Shown here: in pieces, positions 23,901-35,358 of the stretch
Numbering within the stretch: the first letter of the stretch is position 1
How the letters are laid out: each line of letters begins with the position of its first letter
Made by a program: the position numbers and the translations under genes
Assembly (NCBI GenBank): GCA_020650975.1
Contig: JAIPMN010006261.1
Coordinates: 891 to 41,285, forward strand
Length of the DNA: 40,395 bases
Reading direction: 5' to 3'
DNA from: Apostichopus californicus
Taxonomy: Eukaryota > Echinodermata > Holothuroidea > Aspidochirotida > Stichopodidae
Notes under the pieces: generated by a model
What the model was told of the DNA's origin: nothing
What the model saw: the letters and a program-made list of their open reading frames with translations, nothing else
Database searches by the model: none

Positions 23901-26900
23901 CCCCATCACCTACCCCATTACCCTCACACCATCACCCTCACTCCCATCCCATGACCCTTGTGCCTTACTTGACTGATCTGTTTCTCTAGTTTCAATTCAG
24001 CTTCTCTGTCTGACAGTCTGTGCTCTAGACTCTCCATTGTGCTTTCATTCTTCTGTAATTGGTTTTGCAAATCATTGACCTGTAAAAAGAGAGACATTTT
24101 TTTCTTAGTGAATAAAAAGATGGATTGCTTTGATAAGACTGTAAAACGATTCCGCTAAGGCCTTCAATTAATTTATCATTCTCCTTTCTCTTATTTATCT
24201 TTCAGATCTTTAATTAACCTTAACAAATTGTCAGAAATAGCATTAAACTGCACAAATTATTAAGCAAATTTTCTTCTTCACCTTTAATGTGTAGTCTTTC
24301 AGTTCTTTGTCAGTTACAAGTTCCTGTGATTTCTGTTGTACCAGCATTGCATATACCTTTTCTCTCCATCTGTTTGAAATGGAAAGAAATAAAAAATACA
24401 GAAATGCAGAGCAAAGGATACAACTTAATACAATAGACCGTTATGCCATCTTACAGTGGAAATGATGGTTTTCATGTCTCACCTTAAGAGTTCTTTGAAG
24501 AACACCTAGTCTTCAAGCCAGCTCATACTTACCTCTAGGAATGAATTCTTATTATCATACTCACCTCTAGGAATGAATTCTCATCTCATACTCACCTCTA
24601 GGAATAAATTCTCATCTCATACTCAACTCTAGGAATGAATTCTCATCTCATACTCACCTCTAGGGATGAATTCTCATCCCAAACTCACCTCTAGGAATGA
24701 ATTCTCATCTCATACTCACATCTAGGAATGAATTCTCATCTCATACTCACCTCTAGGAATAAATTCTCATCTCATACTCAACTCTAGGAATGAATTCTCA
24801 TCTCATACTCACCTCTAGGAATGAATTCTCATCTCATACTCACCTCTAGGGATGAATTCTCATCCCAAACTCACCTCTAGGAATGAACTTCCATCACATA
24901 CTCACTTTTGAAGTATGAATTTTCCATACACTCAGTTCTTAAATACATATTATCTAATACTGATCTTCTTACTATGAAATTTCCACAAATCACACTCACT
25001 TTTTCACTCACTCACTTTGAAGTATGAATTTTCCATACACTCAGTTCTTAAAGACATATTATCTAATACTGATCTTCTTACTATGAAATTTCCACAAATC
25101 ACACTCACTTTTTCATCTAATAATAACATTTAATATGAACTGTCAATCCTATCCATCTCATACTCACTTTCTTAGTATGAACTTTCACCTCGTACTCACT
25201 CTTGGAGTATGCATTTTCCACTTCAAACTGTATTCTTAAATACATATGATTATTATATACTAATCTTCACAGTATGAACTTTCCATATCATACTCTGTTT
25301 ATATATATAGCAATTCATACTTACTTTGTCAGAATGGACATTCCTGTCTCATCTGGTGACTGAATCACTGTCTGACTCTAGAAACAAAAATGACAGGAAA
25401 AAATGAATATGGTTTTATAAATGTCCATTATAATTATTATTATTATTATTATTATGTTTATTATTATTATTATTATGTTTATTATTATTAAAAAAGGTTG
25501 TAATAATGGAAGGTAAGTATGCAACAGCTGCAAAGTTTTCCATAAGAATACCAACGTTGTTTTTCAGCAGAAAAGCTGAAACCATGACTTGTGATAATAA
25601 ATATATTACCATCTAATAGGTAGTATTCTGTACTTCTACTACATTACATTATTACAATTACATCTGGAAATTACCTTAACAACCTCTGCTTCCTGTAGAG
25701 CCAGAATTTTCTGAGTTGAAGAAAGTCTAATCTTGACATATTGCTCCGTGGCTTTGAGAGATTCGACAACACCTTCCAGGTCCTACAAAAGAAAACAGAC
25801 AGAAATACAGCTAAATATGACATTATCTACAGATGAAAAACAATATAAAGGAGCAATTCAAATTAGGTTAATAGGCAATAATGGGAACTGAAATACGAGA
25901 GCATGCAATAATGACAGCTGACATAGAATCTTTGATTAGCAAGAGAGATTTACCGTCTCAAACCATTATAACCACAAACAGCCTCTTTTCATGCCATATA
26001 AAATTCTACGGTCCATCACATTCTTAAGGATCTAAAATACATACAAGTAAGCAGCCTGAAGGGGACTTTTCCACAATCATAAGAATCCAGTAAACCTTCC
26101 ATTAATTTAATAAATATCAGATCATAACCAACCTCTCTACAGGATGAATATTCACTTTACCTGAATTTTCTTTGTTAGCTGTTGCTTCTCTGAATCCCAT
26201 TGAGAGACGGTTTTGATAGATGGTCGAGATTCTTGGATGTAAACTCGCATCTGAGCAAGATCTCTGTTGGCTGTCGTCAGCGCTTCTTTCTGTTCCCTTC
26301 AGAAAACATTCAGTAATATTAAGTAATTAATGCAGCTGGTAAAATTTCAAATTACAATATGACCATATTCCACTATTGCCTATTAACCTCTCCAAAGCTC
26401 TTTAGTTTTCATGACATATCTTTCATATTTCAAAAATATGGCATATATATACTTTCAAACTGATAATTAGTCTTCCAGTTGAATGACAATGTCAATCTGG
26501 GCCTAGCCATCTCCACCCCCCCCCCACTTGCTATGAAGGTATGGAAAAATTCTTTGAAAATATGTGGCACTCCCAGAGATAGGGAGCATGCACATGTTGT
26601 GATTCAAAGCATAATTGGGGCATAATGAGAATATTACTTAGGTATATATGTAACCAGCTTCTTTGAGGAGCTTGTAGGATTGAAGGCACAACTTTGAAAA
26701 GTTTGACATTTCCCTTTGAAAAGTTTTGCTTTCCTAGATAGCACTATTGTCACAGAATCTTTATGTATGAGATTGTCTCGTTAATGCTTTTACATCTTTG
26801 TTGCAGTACTTGACCTTACAACTGAAGACAGATCTAAGCATGTAAGTATTTATCCTCCTCCTTTTTTCCATGTTGGTCCACCATGTGTGCCAAAAGATCC

Positions 26901-29900
26901 TCACAAATATCACATCTACTCTCAAAAAGATACAATTTATATGTTATATCATAGTTATATAATGGATGCAACTCCATCTACAAAAGCTGTCTGCAAACTT
27001 TTAGGCCGCTGGGCCAGGAGTTTCCAGGAGGATTGAGCCAAGACTCACTAGAACCCCACCCCCTAAGAATCGGTATTCAGAATGAATGATAAATGGTTCG
27101 TTTTGGTTGTCGTCATTCTCCCGAAAACTGTCGAGGAATTTTCAGAAATCTTGAAAAGTCCTTTGACAAACCGAAAATCTTTTGTGTCCCACTTTTGGTA
27201 TGCACCTCATTCAACTTAAGTCATTCAGCATAACAATGCAAATTTAGGTTAATTATTTAAAAAAAGAATGACAAGCAGAAAACTTTTTTTAAGGTAAGAA
27301 AATATTACAAACCTGATATCATTTGCATATTTGATGTCTAATTTGGTCTTTTCGTGATCTGAGTGTTTCAACTTCTCGTTCGTCTCCTCCAGGTCTGTTC
27401 GGAGCTTGTGTTTCTCTTCTTCTAGCTGGACTCTTAGCTCCCCGGTCTTTTGTTTAATGGAATCACACTCAGCCTGGTGAAGTTCTTTCATTTCCTTCAT
27501 CTGGATATAAATAAGTGATATCAAAAAATATGTCATATGAAAACATTACTGTTGAATGATGGGATTATTTTTCATTGGAGAAAGAGTCTGATATAAACAT
27601 TCACAACAATGTACATGTTTGCTATTCTTGTATAAAGCAGACCTCATCTAAAACAGTGGCATTTTCAACCACTCAACATTCCTCACATGGCATCTACAAA
27701 ATACACAAAATAATTATTTGTTTTCATTTTTAAGGCTACTCACAGCTCTCTTGCATATATAATCCATATTGATATGTTTGTTTTCTGAACAGACTTTTGG
27801 TTCCCAGAGGATATTTTCCTACACCATATCACTCAAGAACGTTTTCTGGTCAAAAAATCATCTAAAACACTTGCTTGCCTCAAAAGTATATCACTTCTCA
27901 CATGGTATCTACATCACACACAAATTTATGTACAGCTTTGCTTCATGTTAATAGATTTCAAAGGTTCTCACATAATCCATTTCACATATCTTCTAAAACA
28001 ATTATTAGCAACAGCTTTGCTCTCTGTTAAAGTTATTTTCCTACCCCATGTCCCTCCCTGTCAAGGGTCTAAAGAAAAAGTGATACTATTTGTCAATAGC
28101 ATAGCACTAATGTCCTGTTTTGTTTGGAACGAAAGGACCATGTCTGCTTGTAAATAAATCTGAAAAAGTTTATCAATATGAGGAGCAAAGGGGAAGACAC
28201 TTCTTAGAGTGTTTACCTGTTGTTGATGTAACTGGTTCTGATGAGAAACTTTATCTTTCCGTCTTCTTAGATCTTCTCTGCTTCTTGTTTCTTCTTCTTC
28301 CAGCTTGCCTTTCAGCCTCTCAACCTCTCTCTGGTATTTGGCTTCCAATTTTTCAGCTGTAGTTTTCAGTTCCGTTATTTCGGCTGCCTGGCGACCGATC
28401 ATTTCTGTCGTGTGCTTCAGATGAATCAGATTTGGGTCAGGGTGAGGTCCAGGTAGAGTGAAAGAGGCACCAGGATATGGACCGGGATGTGGACCATGGT
28501 GGACACCGGGATGATATAATTGGCCAGGATGGAGTTGAGGAGTAAATTGAGGTTGACGTTGATGGACATCTGATGGAGTGTTGATCTCTTTACATGAAGG
28601 AACAGTTTGACTCTGTGAATAGATAACAAGCATTCAATGGAATTCACTGTACTCAAATGTTATTGTCAACATACAGTAATTATATTATACATACTATGTA
28701 AAACCTACGTTTTGGTCATTCTTTGTTAATTTGCTACATTCTTTCAGACAACCAAATATGCCGCTTGGACAACCAACATGCAAGACTTGGTTGTCCGAGG
28801 GACAACCACCAAAAAAAAAGTACTTAAAAACTTTGCCCTGACATTTGTAATTGGCACTCAACAGTCTATGTTGAAGTTACTTGGTTAAGTTGAAAGTAAT
28901 TCAAGGTTTATAGACTTTGTGTAGGCCTGACAAATAGGCAGGATCCAAGTCTTACTAATATTACGGTTCATTGTGTACAACACTGCTATGCATCATTGGA
29001 TTTGTGTAGATACCTGTCTATCTTGCATAGCATTTTATGCAATACCACATATATGTTACTGGGACAAGTGGCTTGTGAATTATGTCATGCAATGCTATGA
29101 AGTAATGTCCTGACATAAAATACTGCAATCAGTTGATAACTTACAACATGGTCACATAATGACAACAATGTCGAACCAAAACTCTTGCATGCCTAGACTT
29201 ACTGTAGGTACTTCTGCCATGAAAACAGTAATATGTCTACAATGAATATTATGTTGTTTTGAAATGTGAGAGGCTGTTTCTTTAGGTGAGAAATGCATGT
29301 TGTAACACAAACGGGAGAACTTAACAATATATATACCACTGTATGTATGTATGTATGTATATGTGATCTTCCCGCAAGCAGGAACTCGCGAAGCAGGCTC
29401 GCAAGCAGGAACTCGCAAGCAGGAACCATGTTATGGTCTTTACTTGTGTAGAGATTTTAATTGAATTAAAAGGTTTACCTGACAGTACTTACATGAACAA
29501 AAACACTTTGATCAGCTGAAGTTACCTCCGTCTCAGGAGCGCTACAAGAAGTGAAAGGAAACATTACTTGAAAGGAAGCAACCAGACTTCTTTGATTTCA
29601 ACCCTCATGAAGGTATGTATTGTCCGAGCTTAAAAAATCAAATACAATCTTGGCAGATACTTTTGATGCAAATCAAAACGTTTTATTGATGATCATTGTA
29701 TTATCAATATACATGATAAAAGATGGTTTCTGCAATTCATTTACAGTCTAAATATGTCCAGTAGCTCTTGCAAGATGCACTTAAAGGGCAGGTAGTGTTT
29801 TGTACATGCTACACATACTTCTTTTCACACAAGGATGTGAAATTATCAGTTAGCTCATTATCACTTGCAAAAGTCATTCTTCCCAAAGATTCCCAACTTT

Positions 29901-32156
29901 CCAAGTCCACATCTAATGCAGCACAAGTACAGTACATGTTCTAATGTGCCTTGAAATTGTTGTGAGAGTTGCAATTTGCCATGTAATGATTCATATTTTA
30001 GACAAACTACACAATATTATATCTATATATCTCCCAAACAAAGCATGATCTTCTTGATCTTCAGTGTTTGAGTAGTTCTTCATCTTGAATGTCTCTATCA
30101 TACAACATGTTAAGATGATAGAGGCTTACTTCTCTTTTAACATGGTAAACTATCTGTTTTCTTACTTTTTCCTCATTAATAGATCATCTGAAGATCCTGA
30201 TTCTCTGCCTCTTCTCTCTACAAAACCTTTGTTCGTCTTTTGAGCATTTTTCTGGCCTTCTGTGTTTGGTGTAGTCTCCTTTGAATGATGGAATGAATCT
30301 GGAGTAACAAGTGTCTTCACAGTTGTTTTAGCTGAAGAGGAATAGTTAAATATTATTTTAAAAGCCTGGATATTCCACTGGCAGAAAATGTAAAGAGTTA
30401 TCTTTTAAAGAGAAAAATATTCCACACTTTTACTGTAGTTGAAAATTCCATCTCAGTATCTTGTACCTAACTTGAGATACTGTTAAAATGAAAGAAACCT
30501 ACTTTGACTAGCCAAACCCTCCCTTACTCCAGGAAGTTGATCATAGTACATGATCATATATTGTGTAATTTCATACTGGACAAATGTTTTTCAACTCCTT
30601 CAAAAGATTTACTTTCCTATTAAATTCTTGCTGATTTATCCTACAAACATTATATATTTGGTATGTTTGCTCTGCTGTAAATTGTTTTCTGTACTTAGAA
30701 TTTCATCAAAATGCAACTTTTTGTAGAAATATATTCCTCTGTGGATAAATGGTTTAAATATTATAAAGAAGAACGTACCCTGTCACATCCATTAACAAAA
30801 TATCACCACAGTTGAAAAATTGATATCTTCATCATACAAAATTGACCTAAAGATACTGAAAATTTTCCCAAGTTTGTTATGGGTTGATCAAGTTTGATCT
30901 GGGTTGTCACAGTGAGATTAGAAGGGAAAGGATTTAGCTACAGATCTCATAATGTACAATGGTTAGCCTTCGGTTTACAAGACTTCAAAATAAAATAATA
31001 TGGAATAAAGATATGCATAGATCTGCTCACAGAGGTGAAAATAAATGACCAGTCTTAGATCCCTGAGTCATTTTTCACTTACTATGTACAGTATTAGTGC
31101 CTTGAAAATCAATCATTTCTGGAGCTCTTTTATGCTCTCTTTTTTAGCAGATATTATCAGCAAAATTAAATCAGATATACCTTTTTGCTGTATGATTGAT
31201 AAATTATACATACTGTTAGATGGAGAGTACATGATAGATAATGAGAAAATTTCAAACAGCCCCTGGTTTACACTGTGAAAGGAGCCTCTTTGGAAATGGT
31301 GAAAATGGACTTACCAATAGTTTTTGCCATAAAAAAATGGATGTTTTCACAATTGGAAAAGGTGGTTTTCCACACTTTTTTGTAACATTTGCCCAGTTCT
31401 TTATTTCAAAAGGTTATTATGCTATATTCATAGTTTGAAAATATCACTGATTCAAAATCACAATATTTAGGCAATTATACAGTTCAATATTACTTGGGGT
31501 AAAGTGCTACATGTTTTCACACACCATTCACTACGATATGAGCAACTGCAAGATGTTGACCAGAGATTACCCACATGGAGTTGAGATTAGTTAGCAATAA
31601 AAGGAGGGGTATGCATAATGCACTATAGGCCTATAGGCTATAGCATTTGTTGATTTAACAACTGCTGAAATAAGGAATGAAGTGTAAAATTTCGGCTGCA
31701 TATTATTGACATCATGAATTCAATATCATGAATTATGAAGGTTAATCTCAGAAAGTTCTCATCTCGTCACTGTTAGTGCATGTGGTTAATGACTTTAGTA
31801 ACACGCAAAACTAATTAAAGTTGCAATATTATGGATTGTGACTGCGAGTGAGCTACAGTATACTGTACTGTCTGTCTGTATATGTTTACATTTGGCCTAG
31901 CGTTTCACAGTGTACTGTGGTTAGCGAGATCCCTAACTAAGGTTAACGTTAGGCTATCTGCCAAGAAAGTAATGCCCGTAAGTAAGTTCGTGAAAAGCCT
32001 ACCGCAAACGCAAACCTATAAGGACTATTTTATATTACTCTAAAGAATTGAACGTTAAATAAATACTTGATACTACTATAAATACTTGAAACGTTGTCAC
32101 TACATACTTTCAATTGGTTTCGAGAAATCTGCAGGGGCTTTCAAACTTGCCGCCAT
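14867..32156 (-). CDS. CCHCR1: CCHCR1 orthologue, coiled-coil alpha-helical rod protein 1 (20 exons)
   Basis: Minus-strand exons: 32156-32108, 30331-30166, 29541-29493, 28612-28217, 27500-27313, 26296-26161, 25782-25675, 25377-25325, 24369-24282, 24079-23969, 22976-22870, 22044-21932, 21804-21684, 21325-21201, 19872-19802, 19191-19074, 18416-18315, 17335-17184, 16776-16596, 14946-14867. All junctions have GT/AG borders and matching phases; the total is 2514 nt, 837 codons plus stop (human ~782). The N-terminus is polar (MAASLKAPADFSKPIE). Exon 4 has a His/Pro-rich stretch, and from about residue 140 the protein is nearly continuous coiled coil. The match is diagnostic near the C-terminus: RLNEARREHAKA (exon 17), VVSYRQMERQ and ETEKDRNLLM (exon 18), ATLKQEGLISKYK (exon 19) and ESISAMIKDVQNLAEQV (exon 20) follow the human HCR order. 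The family acts at centrosomes and P-bodies; the role here is inferred. Introns carry unusual arrays. Confidence 0.92.
16329..16613. repeat. 147-bp tandem duplication spanning the exon 19 donor
   Basis: Units start at 16329 and 16476 (gactttaactttg). Both contain the last ~20 nt of exon 19 plus donor, read on this strand as cacttcacctgctttcccct. The gene therefore has two successive donor copies. The left arm has only one, so this arose after the inverted duplication or was lost there. Confidence 0.85.
16596..16776 (-). other. CCHCR1: CCHCR1 exon 19 (genuine copy)
   Basis: The acceptor tttcaag and donor GCAG|gtgaag enclose 181 nt (phase 0 to 1). ATLKQEGLISKYK matches human ATLQQEGLLSRYK. The rest is a charged Lys/Glu/Asp-rich stretch (KRENTKQDEQGERTKEEDQ) that is lineage-specific. 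Confidence 0.9.
19630..19765. repeat. Small foldback repeat, ~55-bp arms
   Basis: The arm gcgggcctgacacttcc...atcctagcaggctc...agaggctgaat (19633-19685) is inverted at ~19710-19762 (attcagcctctgg...atcctgctaggat...gtcaggccctc). The short loop carries a further copy of cagaggctgaatt. It lies in CCHCR1 intron 15 and is a likely foldback mobile-element remnant. Confidence 0.7.
20085..20285. repeat. A-rich low-complexity tract (AAATA/AAAGA-type)
   Basis: About 200 bp of A with scattered T and G in CCHCR1 intron 14. The T-rich ORF on its complement is a composition artefact. Confidence 0.85.
20862..21176 (+). mobile_element. Full-length tRNA-derived SINE with (ATT)n tail
   Basis: The head resembles a class II (Leu/Ser-type) tRNA: A box-like TGGCCAATTGGCTAAGG (20871) and B box GGTTCGATTCC (20916). 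A ~200-bp body follows, then the 3' module gtaaagtgctttgagacc, aaagcgctatataaa and (ATT)n. It is inserted in CCHCR1 intron 14 opposite to the gene. Confidence 0.8.
23195..23965. repeat. Tandem array of the 3' end of CCHCR1 exon 10 with its donor, ~155-175 bp units
   Basis: Copies begin near 23208, 23321, 23475, 23651 and 23807. Each contains ttgactgatctgtttctcta and aattcagcttctctgtctga, which on the minus strand encode SDREAELKLEKQISQ followed by the donor. Copies at 23321 and 23475 keep cttac (gtaag), 23807 has gtgac, 23651 has lost the GT, and 23208 is the most diverged. Between copies are simple cccatcaccctca-type stretches. Confidence 0.88.
23969..24079 (-). other. CCHCR1: CCHCR1 exon 10, source of a downstream exon-fragment array
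   Basis: A 111-nt phase 0-0 exon (VNDLQNQLQKNESTMESLEH... ending SDREAELKLEKQISQ) with donor CAA|gtaagg. The last ~45 nt and the donor are repeated in intron 10. Confidence 0.85.
24520..25320. repeat. 31-bp minisatellite (about 12 tight copies) plus degenerate and 107-bp repeats filling CCHCR1 intron 8
   Basis: Tight units ctctaggaatgaattctc-atctcatactcac run from ~24533 to ~24905 with higher-order periodicity: the variants ggaataaattc, actcaact and gggatgaattc recur in the same order. From ~24906 to 25110 a ~107-bp unit (actcac-tttgaagtatgaattttcc...) is present twice. Degenerate units continue to the exon 8 donor. On the minus strand almost every tight unit contains GAG|gtgagtatg, a strong donor-like sequence. 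Confidence 0.85.
25325..25377 (-). other. CCHCR1: CCHCR1 exon 8 with donor repeated in the adjacent intron
   Basis: A 53-nt exon (SQTVIQSPDETGMSILTK) ending ACAAA|gtaagtatg in phase 2. It joins exon 9 KWREKVYAMLVQQKSQEL, which corresponds to human KVFALMVQLKAQEL. The 31-bp array downstream resembles its 3' border. Confidence 0.8.
25433..25492. repeat. (ATT)n microsatellite
   Basis: Two ATT runs separated by atgttt, in CCHCR1 intron 7. Confidence 0.9.
28217..28612 (-). other. CCHCR1: CCHCR1 exon 4: His/Pro-rich linker then start of coiled coil
   Basis: A 396-nt phase 0-0 exon, the largest in the gene. Roughly 55 residues are rich in HPG/PGP (HPGQLYHPGVHHGPHPGPYP). A heptad-like region EMIGRQAAEITELKTTAEKL follows and continues to the donor CAACAG|gtaaac. 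Confidence 0.85.
29338..29428 (-). mobile_element. 5'-truncated 3' end of the (CATA)n-tailed SINE family
   Basis: Read on the minus strand it has gcgagttcctgcttgcg, a gatc and a (CATA)n-type tail, matching the end of the element at 6983-7242. The gttcctgcttgcgag module is tandemly triplicated. It lies in CCHCR1 intron 3. Confidence 0.6.
30332..32107. other. CCHCR1 intron 1
   Basis: AT-rich, with no exon or recognised element. Confidence 0.5.
32108..32156 (-). other. CCHCR1: CCHCR1 first coding exon
   Basis: The ATG at 32156 has a strong context (caaaATGGCGGC) and opens MAASLKAPADFSKPIE. It ends in phase 1 before gtatgtag, fitting the acceptor at 30331. The upstream minus-strand side (32157 onward) shows no further in-frame exon. 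Confidence 0.7.
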
Positions 32157-32990
32157 TTTGTATTATTTAGTTGACCATATTTCAGGTTTGGTGAAAAGCT
32201 AGGTAATCTGCCAAAGATATGCATGTGAATATCATGGGACGCCAATGTTGAGTGATACTCATAGAAATTGAACTACTTCATATCATAGAAATTGAACTAC
32301 TTCATTTTTTTATGGGCCTACTATATATCTTTTTGGATTAGTTCAGGAAGGGGCGGGTGATCGAGGACAAAGGTCTGCTATAATGGTGGGCAGACAGTGG
32401 CATGCGCAAAAGGGTAAGGGACGGGGGGGGGGGGGGAGTGCACCTTGAATCGTCAGTCAGGGCATATCGTTTGGTTCAGTCGGGATAGAATTGGACCACT
32501 ACTACTAGTGCCCCCCTTTTTGCAACCTCACACAAAGTATTGGGGGGGGGGTACGACCCCCAAATACTACATAGGAGACATCTCCAATGACCACAGGACA
32601 TACTTCCTCCATTGTAAGATCCTTCATCGCCTCTGGCTCTCCACTAAACCAGTTATTATCAGTTGGGGAAAGTTTGAATTTATTAATATCTATTAGGACA
32701 AACTTCCTTTAAGAGCTACTCATAAAGACCAAAATTAATTTCTAAATATGCCTCATAATGCACCATTTGACTTCTTATGGCTTTCCCATACAAACTCAGC
32801 CTTCTGGGAAATTTTGGAGTTCATTATCATTTATTAGTACAATCTAGAGCGAATTGTGGGAACCTAAATAACATCTAAATATGCCACAGAATGCATGACT
32901 TGACGTTTAAAATTTGAACGTTTAGGGGGTGAAGTGAGTGGGGTAGGGGTGGGGTGAGTGGGGATAGGGTCGGGTGGGTTGGTATTCCCC
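32157..32990. repeat. Upstream region of CCHCR1 with unclassified repeat sequence and poly-G tracts
   Basis: A 23-bp direct repeat (catagaaattgaactacttca) occurs at ~32259-32306. Poly-G runs at 32425-32437 and 32542-32551 and the recurring phrase aaatatgcc-ca-aatgca (32743, 32878) look like degraded dispersed repeat, similar in style to the element at 10580-10892. No gene is seen. Confidence 0.45.
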
Positions 32991-32999
32991 CTACACAGG

Positions 33000-33226
33000 A
33001 GTTGGCTTTAATCCTACTGCAATGGTACATGAAAACAATGGTAAATAAGTAAGTGTAAATTTTTCTTTTGTTTGGGAGTATTCTACTTTGTGAAATCTTT
33101 TTTATGCTTTATAGAGGACTTCCTTTCACACCTAAATTATACACATTGTTATATGTTATGTTTATTGTATTTCTACCGGTCAGTGATGATAAAGCAAATA
33201 AACTTGAAGTGAATTGAATTGAAAAT
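33000..33226 (+). mobile_element. Possible 3' end of a CR1/L2-type LINE
   Basis: The segment ends taaagcaaataaacttgaag tgaattgaattga. An AATAAA followed by short TTGAA/GAATT repeats is typical of CR1-like 3' ends. No reverse-transcriptase ORF is present. Confidence 0.4.
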
Positions 33227-35358
33227 ACGTTTCATCAAAGGTAACCAAAGAGTAGTGGCTTTGAGCTGCGATAGTAAGTAATCGATATACTTTTATAAGA
33301 CTAAATATGACGTAATAATCACTACAAGTTGACTCTTTAAAAAGCATCATAAAATATCCTAATTTGTGAAAGAAAAACGATTTTTATCAGTTACTTTCCT
33401 TTCGATATTTTGCAAAAAAAAAAATTGTTGTCCATTTATCCTTGCACATTTTTATTAAACTTGTCACCATGTTACTGTGTAATATTATTAATGCCCAAAA
33501 ATTAGTACTTTCTATGATCTGCTTCTGTAGTATACATATAATTAAAACTTTTTGCAAGGTATTTCATAATTAATAACATCACATTTCTGTAAATATTCTT
33601 TAATATAAATATCAAATTAATATTTGATTCCACAGACAAATTATTTCTTTTTCGGATAATGGAATAGATTGGTAATCTTTCGGTTATCAAATTATTTACC
33701 TGCTGTACGTAGAACAAAATTTGCGATCACAATTATGTTCAAGACACTCGAAATGAAACATCACGGAAGTGACGACACCTTTTGGTTGTCTGACCTTTGC
33801 TGGTTGGCGTTACTTTATTAATGAGTAAATGGTAAAGATATGTCGCCAGCTCAATTGAATATGTAATGCTAAAATTAAATGACGAGGCATTAAATGATGA
33901 GGTGATGTTACACACATTGTCAAGTACATACAACATTAAACAAAGAAAAAACAATGAAAGTTTGACATGCGCTATTTCAGCAAGAATTTCCCTTTTCACT
34001 TTGCAATGAAATAAAAATGCAAAGGCGTGAATTATAAGTTGTCGAATAATACAATTATAATAAATCATGTACAACCCAATACAAGTTTTTTCTGGTTACG
34101 TTCTCTCGTTGATATTCGCTTGACTTTAAGGAAATGTAAAATCGGAAAAAAAAGTTAATTAAATGCTCATCTTCAACCATTAGTAATTACATAAAGTGAG
34201 TATTGCAAGGTACGGTCTATACATGCAGTTTGTTCAGGGTTGTATATGAGTTTTCATCGGGGGTTATGAGGGGTTTTATCAGAAATTCAAGGACAGATTC
34301 TGCAGGAATATTGATTTTGCTTATTACCAGTGCTAAATATAAATTATGATATACAACAATCTTAATTTAATATATCTGAACAGTTTTTATGACGAAACCA
34401 GCCCTAGAATTGTTGAATTGTTAACTTACATGTTTGTATAGCCTATGAATAACACTATTTATAAATACTCTAATTGCTATAGGCTTCACCGAAAAGCCGT
34501 AAAGTAAATTAGATATTCTTAAAATGCCGCAACATGCTCGTTTAATTTAATTTAATTTTAAATGTATTAATATTTAGCAAAAACACGAAACAAAATATAT
34601 TGCCAGTTAAAATGGACGACGAGGGTTATTAATTTTACTGTTAAGCAATAAAAATAATTATATCTAATTGTTTGTATAGCTTTTTTTTTAATATCCCTTA
34701 AAATGCGAAACAATATAGGAGAAACGTTGAGTTCAATCAATTTAAATTGAAATGAAAAGCAACACAATTTTTTTAGAGTAATTGCTTAGGTGGCTAGGGA
34801 TAGGTGAGTGGATTGTGGGTGCAGTATAGTGGCGGATCTCATAATATGCATGGTATCCACCGCTAGCATTGTATTAGTCTTGGCCAAGTCGTTTGTAATA
34901 CTCTTTTTCTCACGTGCAAACTGTACATCGGCCTCAGAGTCCGTTTCTTCCTACCACGAATGTGCTTGCCCACTGTAGTTTACATGCCCGAGGATCTTTC
35001 CGATACAATCTAAAGCGTTTGCCGCGGGCGATCCCTGGGCAGTACAGCAAATAGATACGGGGAAATAGCCTTGTGAAAAGAAAGGTAAACTAGGTTGTTC
35101 ATACTAGGTTATGAACAAGACAAGCGTTGTATGAATGATAAATTCAACATGTCGTATCCACGCGCGATCGAACCCTCCACATCCGACATAGTGAAACATT
35201 TGCAGGTAGCGTGGTTATGCGGGCGTTCGTTTCAGCATTTCCACTCACCGAATTGATTTATTTTTGACGGAAACGCTCCGATTTCGCCAAACATTCTAAA
35301 ATCGAGAATGACAACGTTGTTTACAATTCTCCTTCTGCACACCAACTATCAAGTCTGT
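33227..35358. other. Intergenic region downstream of the copper transporter
   Basis: Very AT-rich. It should include the SLC31 3'UTR. A minus-strand AATAAA overlaps the transporter stop codon itself (35358-35363). No other gene is seen. Confidence 0.45.
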
